From NCBI RefSeq assembly GCF_035975855.1, contig NZ_CP109055.1:1302001-1366000 (forward strand): a stretch of 64,000 nucleotides of DNA, written 5' to 3'. Positions within the stretch are counted from its first letter, which is position 1; the number at the start of each line of letters is the position of its first letter. Made by a program: the position numbers and the translations under genes. This stretch comes from Streptomyces sp. NBC_01304 (lineage in GTDB: Bacteria; Actinomycetota; Actinomycetes; Streptomycetales; Streptomycetaceae). The notes beneath the pieces are model-generated. The model was not told the origin of the DNA. It searched no databases and saw nothing but the letters and a program-made list of their open reading frames with translations. Of the stretch, positions 56,252 through 64,000 are shown piece after piece.

Positions 56252-59199
56252 CGCGTGGACTTCCTCGGGTTCGGTGCGGGCGCCGGGCTCTCGGGGGTGG
56301 CACGGAAGGTGAGCCGGGCCAGGCGGACGGGGCCGGTCAGCCGGACCCGCAGATCGCGTACGCCCGTGACGGTGAAGTCGGCGGTGCGGGTGGTGTAGTC
56401 GTACGGGCCCTTCGTCGGTGGGATGTCGACGGTGACGGCCGCAGTGCCCTCGATGAGCTCGACCGTCCCTTCGCCCGCTGCCTCGACCGTGACGGCCGAC
56501 ACTCCGTGCACGCCGAAGTCGCAGGCACGGAAGACCAGTTCGCCCTCCGCTCCCCCGAGTTCGCCGAGTCCTTTGAGGCCGCCGAGCCCGCCGAGGGCCG
56601 TCACCGCGTCGCCCGATGTCCTGGTGCGGTCGACGATCTCCGTGCCGAGTTGTTCGTCGTACGCCGCCGCGGCCAGGCCGGCCTCCCGCACCGGCCTGGC
56701 CGCGATCGGTTCTCCGTCGATTCGGAGCGAGGTGCTGAGGCGGATGTCGGCGCTGGAGGCTCCGGCCATGAACTCGTACGTTCCCGGGGAGACGGTCCAG
56801 CTGTCGTGGGCGACGTCCCAGAACCCGAGGTCGGAGAGCGGGAGCCGGAAGGTGAGGTGCTCTGTCGCGCCGGGCGCCAGGTGGATGCGGCGGTGCGCGG
56901 CGAGTTGCCGGTGCGGGCGGAGCACGGGTGGGTCGAGGGCCCGGGTGTAGAGCTGCGCCACCTCGTCGGCGGCGACCGGGCCGGTGTTGGTGACGGTGAA
57001 GGAGATCCACAGGGCATCGCCCGCGCGTTCGGCGGTCAGGGCCGCGTAGGCGAAGGAGGAGTAGCCGAGGCCGTGCCCGAAGGGGTGGAGCGGGGCGTCC
57101 TCCAGGTACTGGTAGGTCTGGCGGGAGCCGATGATGTCGTAGTCGAGGAGGTCCGGCAGGTCGGCATCGGCCGCGTACCAGGTCTGCGGGAGCCGACCGG
57201 CCGGGGAGACGTCACCGGCCAGGACCCGGGCGAGTGCGGTGCCCGCGGCCTGTCCGCCATGTGCGGTCCACAGCAGGGCGGGCAGAGCGGCGTGCGCGTC
57301 GCCGACCGCGTAGGGGTAGGCGGAGACCAGGGCGAGCGCGGTGCGCGGGTTGGCGGTGCGGGCCGCGCGCCAGAGGCGTTCCTGGTGCGGGGGCAGGGCG
57401 AGGGTGGTGCGGTCCTCGGTCTCGCGGCCGTTCAGGTGCGGGTCGTTCCCGGCGACGACGATCACCGCGTCGGCGTCGAGGGCGGCGCGGATCACGGCGT
57501 CCTCGCCTCGCTCGATGACGTCGATCTCGAAAATCTCCGGAACTTCCTCCGCGGCGGCAACCTTCACGCCGTCGGCGGCAACGCAGACGTGACCACCCGT
57601 CCCTGTGTGCCTGAGGAGGAACCCGCTCTCATGCGGTTCGAGGGAGAACGTCTCCTGCACGACCCAGCCGCCCGGCTGGTCCGCGGAGGCGCGCACGAAG
57701 CCGTCCTCGGCGACCGAGAGGTAGCGGCCGTCCGCCGCGCGCAGGGTCAGCACGCCCTCGCCCCAGTCCATCAGGGCGAGTTCGGCGGGCTCGGCGCCGA
57801 GGGTCAGTGGCGGCAGATCGGTGCGGCCGGCGAGCAACGCCGGGTCGAGCGCGCCCTCGACTGCAGGGGGCGTGCCCTCCGTCGCGGCACCACGGACGGT
57901 GCCCTCCGTCTCGGCCATCGGAACCTGCAGCCAGCCCGCCGCGCATCTGAGCCTGACCCGGTCCGCGCCTTCGGCGAAGGTGACGTTCGCCGCGCCGAAG
58001 CGTTCGCGCAGGCCGTCCAGCGGGGTGCTGCGGCGGATCAGGGTGCCGCTGTACCAGTCGAGTTTGCACTCGTCGGCGAGCAGCCCGACCACGGCGATCC
58101 GCTGCCCGGCGGTCGGGTCGAGGGGCAGCAGCCCGTCGTTCTTGAGCAGCACGATCGCCTGCTCGGCGGCCTCCCGGGCGAGCGCCCGGTGCGCGGGGGT
58201 GTCGAAGTCGCGCAGCGAGAGCGCCGCGTAAGGGGCGTGCCCGGGGTCGAACTCGCCGAGCCGGAAGCGGACGGACAGGTGGCGGCGTACCGCCGTGTCG
58301 ATGTCCGCCTCGCCGATCAGGCCCTGGTCCAGGGCGCGTCGGATGCGGCCGGTGATGAGCGTGGGGTCGGTGCCGTGGTCGGTGAAGCTGTCGACGCCCG
58401 CGATGAGAGCCGCGGCGGTGGCTTCCTCGTGGGTGTCGAAGTACCGCTCGGAGTCGACCAGGTTGGAGGGGGCGCCCGCGTCGGAGCAGACCAGGAGCTC
58501 CTCGTCGGTCCAGGTGCGCAGGTGCTCGCGCAGGTGCGGCGAGACGTGGTTGGGGCGGCCGTTGACCAGGTTGTACGCGGGCATCACCCCGGCGACCGCG
58601 CCCGCCTCGACGGCGGTGCGGAAGGCCCGCTGGTCGTACTCGTGCAGGACGCGCGGCCTGATCGACGAGGACGAGGTGTCCCGGTCCGTCTCGTTGTTGT
58701 GGGCGAGCCAGTGCTTGAGGACGGGGGCCGTACGCCAGTACACGGGGTGGTCGCCGCGCAGGCCGCGCGTGTAGGCGACGGCGATCGCGGAGGTCAGGTG
58801 GGGGTCCTCCGAGTAGCCCTCCTCGTTCCTGCCCCACAGCGGGTGGCGCAGCAGATTCACGGTCGGGGCCCAGACGTTGAGGCCGACGCGGTCGTCGCGG
58901 GAGCGCATGGCGCGGGCCTCGGTGGAGACGGCCTCGCCGACACGGCGTACGAGATCGTCGTTCCAGGTCGCGCCGAGCCCGACGGCCTGCGGGAAGACGG
59001 TGGCGGGGCCCATCCAGGCCACTCCGTGCAGGGCCTCCTGTCCGGTACGGAAGGCGTCGATGCCGAGCCGCTCGATCGCCGGCGCGAACTGGTGCAGCAG
59101 CGCGATGCGTTCGTCGAGGGTCAGGCGGGCCAGGAGGTCCTCGACGCGCCGGTCATGGGGCAGCTCGGGGTCGCGGAACAGTGGTGGGCTGGTCGTCAC
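56248..59199 (-). CDS. Multidomain GH3 glycosidase with fascin-like insert and C-terminal CBM-like domain
   Basis: 983 residues, no signal peptide. The GH3 barrel (about 15-330) has VLKHWLAHNNETDRD near 160-175 and the nucleophile Asp240 in LLVCSDAGAPSN. The (alpha/beta)6 domain (about 345-660) is interrupted at about 465-560 by a fascin/ricin-like beta-trefoil lobe (GEGVLTLRAADGRYLSVAEDGFVRAS). An FnIII-like domain (about 690-790) and, after a Gly/Leu-rich linker, a CBM6-like domain (about 865-970) follow. The substrate is probably a beta-glucoside or beta-xyloside; co-transcription with the alpha-xylosidase suggests xyloglucan oligosaccharides. Confidence 0.88.
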   Translation of the reverse strand: MTTSPPLFRDPELPHDRRVEDLLARLTLDERIALLHQFAPAIERLGIDAFRTGQEALHGVAWMGPATVFPQAVGLGATWNDDLVRRVGEAVSTEARAMRSRDDRVGLNVWAPTVNLLRHPLWGRNEEGYSEDPHLTSAIAVAYTRGLRGDHPVYWRTAPVLKHWLAHNNETDRDTSSSSIRPRVLHEYDQRAFRTAVEAGAVAGVMPAYNLVNGRPNHVSPHLREHLRTWTDEELLVCSDAGAPSNLVDSERYFDTHEEATAAALIAGVDSFTDHGTDPTLITGRIRRALDQGLIGEADIDTAVRRHLSVRFRLGEFDPGHAPYAALSLRDFDTPAHRALAREAAEQAIVLLKNDGLLPLDPTAGQRIAVVGLLADECKLDWYSGTLIRRSTPLDGLRERFGAANVTFAEGADRVRLRCAAGWLQVPMAETEGTVRGAATEGTPPAVEGALDPALLAGRTDLPPLTLGAEPAELALMDWGEGVLTLRAADGRYLSVAEDGFVRASADQPGGWVVQETFSLEPHESGFLLRHTGTGGHVCVAADGVKVAAAEEVPEIFEIDVIERGEDAVIRAALDADAVIVVAGNDPHLNGRETEDRTTLALPPHQERLWRAARTANPRTALALVSAYPYAVGDAHAALPALLWTAHGGQAAGTALARVLAGDVSPAGRLPQTWYAADADLPDLLDYDIIGSRQTYQYLEDAPLHPFGHGLGYSSFAYAALTAERAGDALWISFTVTNTGPVAADEVAQLYTRALDPPVLRPHRQLAAHRRIHLAPGATEHLTFRLPLSDLGFWDVAHDSWTVSPGTYEFMAGASSADIRLSTSLRIDGEPIAARPVREAGLAAAAYDEQLGTEIVDRTRTSGDAVTALGGLGGLKGLGELGGAEGELVFRACDFGVHGVSAVTVEAAGEGTVELIEGTAAVTVDIPPTKGPYDYTTRTADFTVTGVRDLRVRLTGPVRLARLTFRATPESPAPAPNPRKSTR

Positions 59200-59280
59200 G
59201 TACAGGTCCCCTTGGCGCGGTGGCTGGATGAATCCCTACGAAGTGAATCGCGATGCACCTTCATGAGTCTCTACGCATCT

Positions 59281-59323
59281 TCGAAGCGCTTCGATGCTCG
59301 ATCGAGGAGACCGCGGCTGTCAA
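59281..59323 (-). promoter_or_regulatory. Promoter and operator of the GH3-GH31 operon
   Basis: On the minus strand TTGACA (59323-59318) and a weak -10 GAGCAT (59299-59294) are 18 bases apart. The perfect palindrome TCGAAGCGCTTCGA (59281-59294) overlaps the -10 end. The CG-centred form is typical of LacI-family repressor sites. Confidence 0.6.
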
Positions 59324-59371
59324 GAGCGCCCACACAAGTAGCAACAGCTCCGCTTTGGTTACGCCAACTCA

Positions 59372-59439
59372 ACTCTGCGCAGAGTCTTGCCGCCAGGAAC
59401 CCGTTCACTTAACCTCGCCGCAACATCGAAGCGCTTCGA
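59372..59439 (+). promoter_or_regulatory. Promoter of the Lpl-type ABC operon with two palindromes
   Basis: TTGCCG (59387-59392) and TAACCT (59410-59415) are 17 bases apart. The perfect palindrome ACTCTGCGCAGAGT (59372-59385) ends one base before the -35 box, a position used by activators. The second copy of TCGAAGCGCTTCGA (59426-59439) lies just after the -10 box, a repressor position. A GACAGTGTC palindrome follows at about 59438. Confidence 0.6.
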
Positions 59440-59472
59440 CAGTGTCGACAGTGGCGATAGTGAGGTCACCGC

Positions 59473-61143
59473 ATGACGCCGAACCAGCCCTCCTCCCCCA
59501 GCCGGAGAACCTTCCTGGCCTCATCAGCCGTAGTGGCGGCGGCTGTTGCCGGAGGCGTACCGCTGCTCAGTGCGTGCAGCGGCTCCGAGGGGACGGACAA
59601 CGAGGGCACGACCACGGGCAAGAAGCTCAAGGACCTGCTTCCGGCCCATGTCGCCACGAAGGGCATCACGCCCGACATCCCGAGCAAGAACGGGTCGGCG
59701 GCCGGCTTCACCAAGGCGCTGCCCGCGGACCAGTTGGTCACCTCGGTGCCGAAGAAGCTGGGCAAGGGCGGCGAACTCAGCGTCATGGCCCCGCTGTGGG
59801 GCACCTCACCCAAGCAGGGCAATGCGTACTGGAAGGCGATGGACGACGCCATCGGCGTCCGCGTCAAGTGGCAGAACCAGGACGGCGTCACGTACGGGCA
59901 GAAGCTGGGCGCGGTGCTCGCCTCCAGCGACGTCCCGGACATCGTGGTCGTCCCGGGCTGGGAACTCCAGGGCAAGATACCGAGCGCCATCTCCAACAAG
60001 TTCGCCGACCTCGGCCCTCATCTGAGCGGCGACAAGGTCAAGAAGTACGCGAACCTCGCCGCGGTCCCGACCGCCGCCTGGCAGCGCTCGGTCTTCGGCG
60101 GCAAGCTGCGCGGCATCCCGATGCCCTTGGAGGCCTCTCCCGGCATCGCACCCTTCTACGCCGCCGACCGCTTCAAGGAGAAGGGCTACGAAGTCCCGCG
60201 CACCACCCAGGAGTTCTACGACCTCTGCAAGGAGATCAACGCCCCCAAGAGCAAGGTCTGGGCCTGTGGCGACATGACCTGGGCCGCCTGGGGCTTCTTC
60301 GGCGTACTGCCCGAGAAGCCGCTCTACTGGAAGCTGGAGGGCGACAAGCTCGTCAACCGCTACGAGACCGACGAGTACCTGGAAGCCCTGGCGTGGTCCC
60401 GCTCGCTGTACTCGGCGGGATTCGTCCACCCGGACATCAAGGCCGAGCGCGAGGACGCGGGCAATCTCCTGGCCTCCCGCAAGCTGTGGATGTACAACGC
60501 CAACATCCAGGACTGGTACGGCAAAACGGTGGTCCAGCGCGTCGACAACCCGGATTTCCAGATGGCCGCGATGGACTACTTCGCGCACGACGGCGGCGAC
60601 CCCACGCTGTACATGGCCCAGCCCTCCGACTTCTGGTGCTTCGTCAACGAGAAGGCGGACAAGAAGACGGTCCAGGACGCGCTGGCCCTCGCCAACTTCT
60701 GTGCCGCGCCCTGGGGATCGAAGGAGCAGCGGCTCAAGGCGTACGGCGTCGAGGGCGTCCACCACACACTGACGGACGACGTGCTCGTCAAGAACGGCCA
60801 GGGCAACAACGAGGTGTTCGCCACGTACGAGTACGTGGGCTCGCCGCCGCCCTTCCGTGCCTGGCCGGACCACCCGGACGTGGTCAAGGGCGTGGTCGAG
60901 TGGCAGCAGCGCCAGGGCCCGTTCCTCAAGAAGCCGCTCTTCCACGGCATGCAGATCGCCGAACCCAACCGGTACGCCGAGCTGAACGCCCAGTTCGAGG
61001 ACACCGAGAAGGACATCGTCCGCGGCCGCAAGAAGGTCAGCGACATGCAGCAGATGGTCTCGGACTGGCGGTCGGGCGGCGGCGACAAGCTGCGCGACTG
61101 GTACAAGAAGCTGCTCGACGAGACCGGCGACTCGGCCGCCTGA
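59473..61143 (+). CDS. Oligosaccharide-binding lipoprotein, LplA/YtcQ type, Tat-exported
   Basis: 556 residues. The leader combines a twin-arginine motif (SPSRRTFLASSAVV) with a lipobox (LLSAC), so it should be a Tat-exported lipoprotein. The mature part resembles large LplA/YtcQ-class binding proteins: GELSVMAPLWGTSPKQGNAYWKAMDDAIGVRVKWQNQDG, GIPMPLEASPGIAPFYAADRFKEKGYEVPRTTQEF and a C-terminal RGRKKVSDMQQMVSDWRSGGGDKLRDWYKKL. It is divergent from GH3-GH31 and followed by two permeases and GH42. Uptake of a galactose- or xylose-bearing oligosaccharide is inferred. Confidence 0.88.
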   Translation: MTPNQPSSPSRRTFLASSAVVAAAVAGGVPLLSACSGSEGTDNEGTTTGKKLKDLLPAHVATKGITPDIPSKNGSAAGFTKALPADQLVTSVPKKLGKGGELSVMAPLWGTSPKQGNAYWKAMDDAIGVRVKWQNQDGVTYGQKLGAVLASSDVPDIVVVPGWELQGKIPSAISNKFADLGPHLSGDKVKKYANLAAVPTAAWQRSVFGGKLRGIPMPLEASPGIAPFYAADRFKEKGYEVPRTTQEFYDLCKEINAPKSKVWACGDMTWAAWGFFGVLPEKPLYWKLEGDKLVNRYETDEYLEALAWSRSLYSAGFVHPDIKAEREDAGNLLASRKLWMYNANIQDWYGKTVVQRVDNPDFQMAAMDYFAHDGGDPTLYMAQPSDFWCFVNEKADKKTVQDALALANFCAAPWGSKEQRLKAYGVEGVHHTLTDDVLVKNGQGNNEVFATYEYVGSPPPFRAWPDHPDVVKGVVEWQQRQGPFLKKPLFHGMQIAEPNRYAELNAQFEDTEKDIVRGRKKVSDMQQMVSDWRSGGGDKLRDWYKKLLDETGDSAA

Positions 61144-61144
61144 G

Positions 61145-62194
61145 ATGTCACACAGCACCACGAAGACGCGCGGCGCCACGCCGGCCACTGAGGAGGCGGG
61201 CGCCGAGCCCACCGCCAGGCGTACGCGCCTCGGGACCCGGCGCCGCAGGACCGGAGCGAAGACCGGCGGGGCAACGCTGCGGCACCGGCTGCGCCGCGAC
61301 CGGACGCTCATCCTGATGACCGTCCCGGCGCTGCTGCTTCTGCTGGTCTTCAACTACGTACCGCTGATCGGCAATGTGGTCGCCTTCCAGGACTACGACC
61401 CCTATGTCGCGGACAACGCCTTCCAGGCCATCACCCAGAGCCCCTGGGTGGGCCTGGAGTGGTTCCAGCACATGGTGGACGACCGGCTGTTCTGGGAGGC
61501 GCTGCGCAACACCCTCGCGATCTTCGCGATCCAGCTCACCCTGTTCTTCCCGCTGCCGATCCTGCTCGCCCTGTTCATCAACAGCTTCGTCCGCCCCCGG
61601 GTGCGGGCCGTGGCCCAGGCGATCCTGTATCTGCCGCACTTCTTCTCCTGGGTCCTGGTCATCACCATCTTCCAGCAGATGTTCGGCGGCGCCGGCCTGG
61701 TCGCGCAGACCCTGCGCGACCACGGCCACGACGGCATCGACCTGATGACCGATCCGGGGCTGTTCAAGTTCCTGATCACCTTCGAGATGATCTGGAAGGA
61801 CGCGGGCTGGGGCGTCATCGTCTTCCTGGCCGCGCTCGCCGCGGTCAACCGGGACCTCTACGAGGCCTCGGCCATGGACGGCGCAGGACGCTGGCGACGT
61901 ATATGGCACATCGCGCTGCCCGCCCTGCGCCCGGTGGTGGCACTGCTGCTCGTCCTGCAGGTGGGCAACGCGCTGACGGTCGGCTTCGAGCAGATCCTGC
62001 TGCAACGCCAGGCGGTCGGGCCGGGCGCCTCCGAAGTCCTGGACACCTATGTCTGGAACGTCGGCATCAAGACCGGAAACTTCAGCTACGCGGCTGCCGT
62101 CGGCATCGTCAAGGGCACCTTCGGGCTCCTCCTCGTCCTCGGCGCGAACAAGGTCGCCCATCTCATGGGCGAGCAGGGGGTGTACAAGCGATGA
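61145..62194 (+). CDS. Oligosaccharide ABC transporter permease (LplB type)
   Basis: 349 residues; the ATG is one base after the binding-protein stop. A basic N-terminal tail (about 1-55) precedes six helices. Typical LplB motifs are LLVFNYVPLIGNVVAFQDYDPY, LYLPHFFSWVLVITIFQQMFGG and the EAA loop YEASAMDGAGRWRRIWHIALPALRPVV. It forms the channel with the next permease. Confidence 0.92.
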   Translation: MSHSTTKTRGATPATEEAGAEPTARRTRLGTRRRRTGAKTGGATLRHRLRRDRTLILMTVPALLLLLVFNYVPLIGNVVAFQDYDPYVADNAFQAITQSPWVGLEWFQHMVDDRLFWEALRNTLAIFAIQLTLFFPLPILLALFINSFVRPRVRAVAQAILYLPHFFSWVLVITIFQQMFGGAGLVAQTLRDHGHDGIDLMTDPGLFKFLITFEMIWKDAGWGVIVFLAALAAVNRDLYEASAMDGAGRWRRIWHIALPALRPVVALLLVLQVGNALTVGFEQILLQRQAVGPGASEVLDTYVWNVGIKTGNFSYAAAVGIVKGTFGLLLVLGANKVAHLMGEQGVYKR

Positions 62195-63117
62195 GCGTGC
62201 TCTCCTTCGGCATCAAGCCGGGCAGCCGCAGCGGTCTCCGTCCCGCCTGGGAGGAGGAGCCGTCCAGAACGGGGCTCGCCTCCAAAGGCGTACTCCTCGT
62301 CCTGACCTGCCTGGCGATCCTCTTCCCCCTCTGGGTCGTGATCGTCACCAGCCTCTCCTCGGTGAAGACCATCACCGAGGCGGGCGGCCTCGTGGTGATC
62401 CCCAGGGGCGTCACCTTCGTCGCCTACCAGGAGCTGCTCGGCGGCGGCCAGGTCGCCCGGGCCACGCTGGTGAGCGTCGGGGTCACCGTCGTCGGCACGC
62501 TGTTCAGCATGACGGTGTCGGTCCTGTGCGCCTACGGCCTTTCGCGCCCCGGGTCCGTGCTGCACCGGCCGTTCCTCCTTCTCCTCCTCGCCACGATGTT
62601 CTTCGGCGCCGGGCTCATCCCCACCTATCTGGTGGTGCAGGGCCTCGGTCTCACCAACTCCTACCTGTCCTTGATCCTGCCGAGCGCCGTGAACGTGTTC
62701 AACATCCTTGTCCTGCGGGCGTTCTTCATGGGGACGGCACAGGAACTGGTCGAGAGTGCCCGCATCGACGGCGCGGGCGACATCCGGATCCTGTGGCAGA
62801 TCGTCATGCCGTTGTCGAGGGCCGTGCTCGCGGTGATCACGCTGTTCTACGCGGTCGGCTACTGGAGCGCCTGGTTCAACGCCTCGATCTACCTCACCGA
62901 CCCGGACAAGCTGCCGCTGCAGAACATCATGAACCAGCTCGTCATCCGGGGTGAACGTCCCGCGGGCCTGATGCAGGCCGTCAACACCGGTCACCTGTCC
63001 CCGCTCGCCCTCCAGATGGCGGTGATGGTCCTGGCGCTGATCCCGGTCTCGGTCCTCTCTCCCTTCGTCCAGAAGCACTTCAAGGAAGGCATGCTCACCG
63101 GCGCGGTCAAGGGCTGA
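62191..63117 (+). CDS. Oligosaccharide ABC transporter permease (LplC/YtcP type)
   Basis: 308 residues overlapping the previous gene by ATGA. Six helices, with the YtcP-type phrases LFPLWVVIVTSLSSVKTITEAGGLVVIPRGVTFVAYQELLGG, LLATMFFGAGLIPTYLVVQGLGLTNSYLSLILPSAVNVFNILVLRAFF and the EAA loop VESARIDGAGDIRILWQIVMPLSRAVLAV, and the ending KHFKEGMLTGAVKG. No ATPase gene accompanies it. Confidence 0.92.
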   Translation: MSVLSFGIKPGSRSGLRPAWEEEPSRTGLASKGVLLVLTCLAILFPLWVVIVTSLSSVKTITEAGGLVVIPRGVTFVAYQELLGGGQVARATLVSVGVTVVGTLFSMTVSVLCAYGLSRPGSVLHRPFLLLLLATMFFGAGLIPTYLVVQGLGLTNSYLSLILPSAVNVFNILVLRAFFMGTAQELVESARIDGAGDIRILWQIVMPLSRAVLAVITLFYAVGYWSAWFNASIYLTDPDKLPLQNIMNQLVIRGERPAGLMQAVNTGHLSPLALQMAVMVLALIPVSVLSPFVQKHFKEGMLTGAVKG

Positions 63118-63184
63118 CCGCTGTTCAGCTGCCGCCCGATGCCCTGCAAGGCCCTGACCACCTCGCAAGGAGTCGATCTCCGTC

Positions 63185-64000
63185 ATGCCCGACCTCAACG
63201 ACGTGACCCGTGGCCGCATCCTGTTCGGCGGCGACTACAACCCCGAGCAGTGGCCCGAGGAGGTGTGGCAGGACGACGTCCGCCTGATGAAGGCGGCCGG
63301 GGTCAACTCCGTCACCGTCGGCGTCTTCTCCTGGGCGAAGCTCGAACCCCGCCCGGGCGCAAGGGAGTTCGGCTGGCTGGACCGTCTCCTCGACCTGCTG
63401 CATCAGCACGGCATCGGTGTCGTCCTCGCCACGCCGACCGCGTCCCCGCCCCCGTGGCTCGGCCGGCTCCACCCCGACACGCTGCCCCGCGACGAGCACG
63501 GGCAGATCGTGTGGTGGGGCTCGCGCCAGCAGTTCTCCCACTCCAGCACCGTCTACCGGCACTACGCCGCCGCCCTCACCGAGGACCTGGCCGCCCGCTA
63601 CGGCGAGCATCCCGCGCTCACCATGTGGCACATCAACAACGAGTACTGCACCTACGACTGGGGCGACGAGTCCGCGCGCGCCTTCCGCGCCTGGCTGCAG
63701 CGCCGGTACGAGACGCTCGACGCCCTCAACGAGGCCTGGGGAACAGCCTTCTGGAGCCAGCGCTACGACTCCTGGGCCGAAATCATCCCGCCGCGCCGGG
63801 CCCAGTATCTGAAGAACCCCACCCAGGTCCTGGACTTCAAGCGCTTCACGTCCGACGCCTTGCTCGAGTGCTATCTCGCCGAGCGCGACATCGTGACCCG
63901 GCACAGCCCGCACCTGCCGGTCACCACCAACTTCATGCCCCTGTGGACCGGCCAGGACGCCTGGGAGTGGGCCCAGCACGAGGACATCGTCTCCGTCGAC
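63185..64000 (+). CDS. GH42 beta-galactosidase, 3' part outside the window
   Basis: 272 codons are present and the frame is open to the window end. It begins MPDLNDVTRGRILFGGDYNPEQWPEEVW, like the first GH42 of the window but without the repeat leader. The acid/base is Glu in WHINNEYC (about residue 157). The zinc cysteine cluster of the other copy is largely missing (HINNEYCTYDWGDESARAF has a single cysteine), so the two GH42 enzymes belong to different subtypes. It is 67 bases after the Lpl-type permease, probably the last step of that operon: removal of galactose from imported oligosaccharides. Confidence 0.9.
   Translation, partial: MPDLNDVTRGRILFGGDYNPEQWPEEVWQDDVRLMKAAGVNSVTVGVFSWAKLEPRPGAREFGWLDRLLDLLHQHGIGVVLATPTASPPPWLGRLHPDTLPRDEHGQIVWWGSRQQFSHSSTVYRHYAAALTEDLAARYGEHPALTMWHINNEYCTYDWGDESARAFRAWLQRRYETLDALNEAWGTAFWSQRYDSWAEIIPPRRAQYLKNPTQVLDFKRFTSDALLECYLAERDIVTRHSPHLPVTTNFMPLWTGQDAWEWAQHEDIVSVD

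Overview
The window is high-GC DNA with dense short-gap operons, many ATGA/GTGA start-stop overlaps, GTG starts, Tat-type and lipoprotein leaders, several ECF sigma factors, and an XRE/DUF397/HATPase regulatory trio. This points to a Streptomyces-like soil actinomycete. No rRNA, tRNA, CRISPR, transposase or phage gene was seen.

Layout. 1-8.3 kb holds housekeeping and redox genes: a truncated siderophore-type binding protein, an MFS/SDR operon with a divergent MarR regulator, an aldo/keto reductase, an epimerase-like protein with a divergent LysR regulator, a MerR-peroxiredoxin fusion, and an SRPBCC protein. 8.4-16.6 kb is a galactan unit: a binding protein-permease-permease-LacI operon, divergent from a GH42 beta-galactosidase and followed by a secreted GH53 endo-galactanase. 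16.6-19.3 kb carries a Tat-exported intradiol dioxygenase-like protein, an orphan CitG-like gene, and a TetR/DUF1304 pair under a very large inverted repeat. 19.4-29.8 kb is an oxidative sugar module: IclR and lactonase on one strand; MR/MLE-family dehydratase, zinc alcohol dehydrogenase, U32-like barrel protein, ChvE/MmsA/MmsB-type monosaccharide ABC transporter and secreted aldose epimerase on the other. 29.9-42 kb is more general: an LmeA-like protein, an iron-box-controlled DUF2470/siderophore-interacting pair, a TrmB/LuxR-like regulator, a large secreted subtilase with a beta-propeller, an alditol oxidase, and the HATPase/XRE/DUF397 set.

41.9-50.6 kb returns to pectin side chains and backbone: GH43 endo-arabinanase and GH51 arabinofuranosidase divergent from a three-gene sugar ABC transporter, then a rhamnogalacturonan lyase (PL4) and a pectate lyase (PL3). 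50.7-53.9 kb holds a three-gene signalling operon: a sigma factor fused to a zinc-finger, membrane and extracellular region, a second SigE-like sigma factor, and a membrane protein. 54-64 kb carries GH31 (YicI-type alpha-xylosidase) and GH3, divergent from an Lpl-type oligosaccharide ABC transporter and a second GH42 cut by the window end.

Read together, most of the window looks like an actinobacterial locus for dismantling plant cell-wall pectin (galactan, arabinan, rhamnogalacturonan I, homogalacturonan) and xyloglucan. Secreted enzymes cut the polymers, three separate oligosaccharide ABC systems import fragments, intracellular GH42/GH51/GH31/GH3 enzymes release monosaccharides, and a non-phosphorylating oxidative route may consume one of the sugars. 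Each transport unit has its own recognisable operator: TGTGAGCGTTCACA (LacI, galactan), GAAATCTCGAACA-like boxes (IclR, oxidative module and possibly the arabinan unit), and TCGAAGCGCTTCGA (GH3/GH31 and Lpl transporter, cognate regulator not in the window). All functions are assigned by reading sequence motifs; no database search was run.
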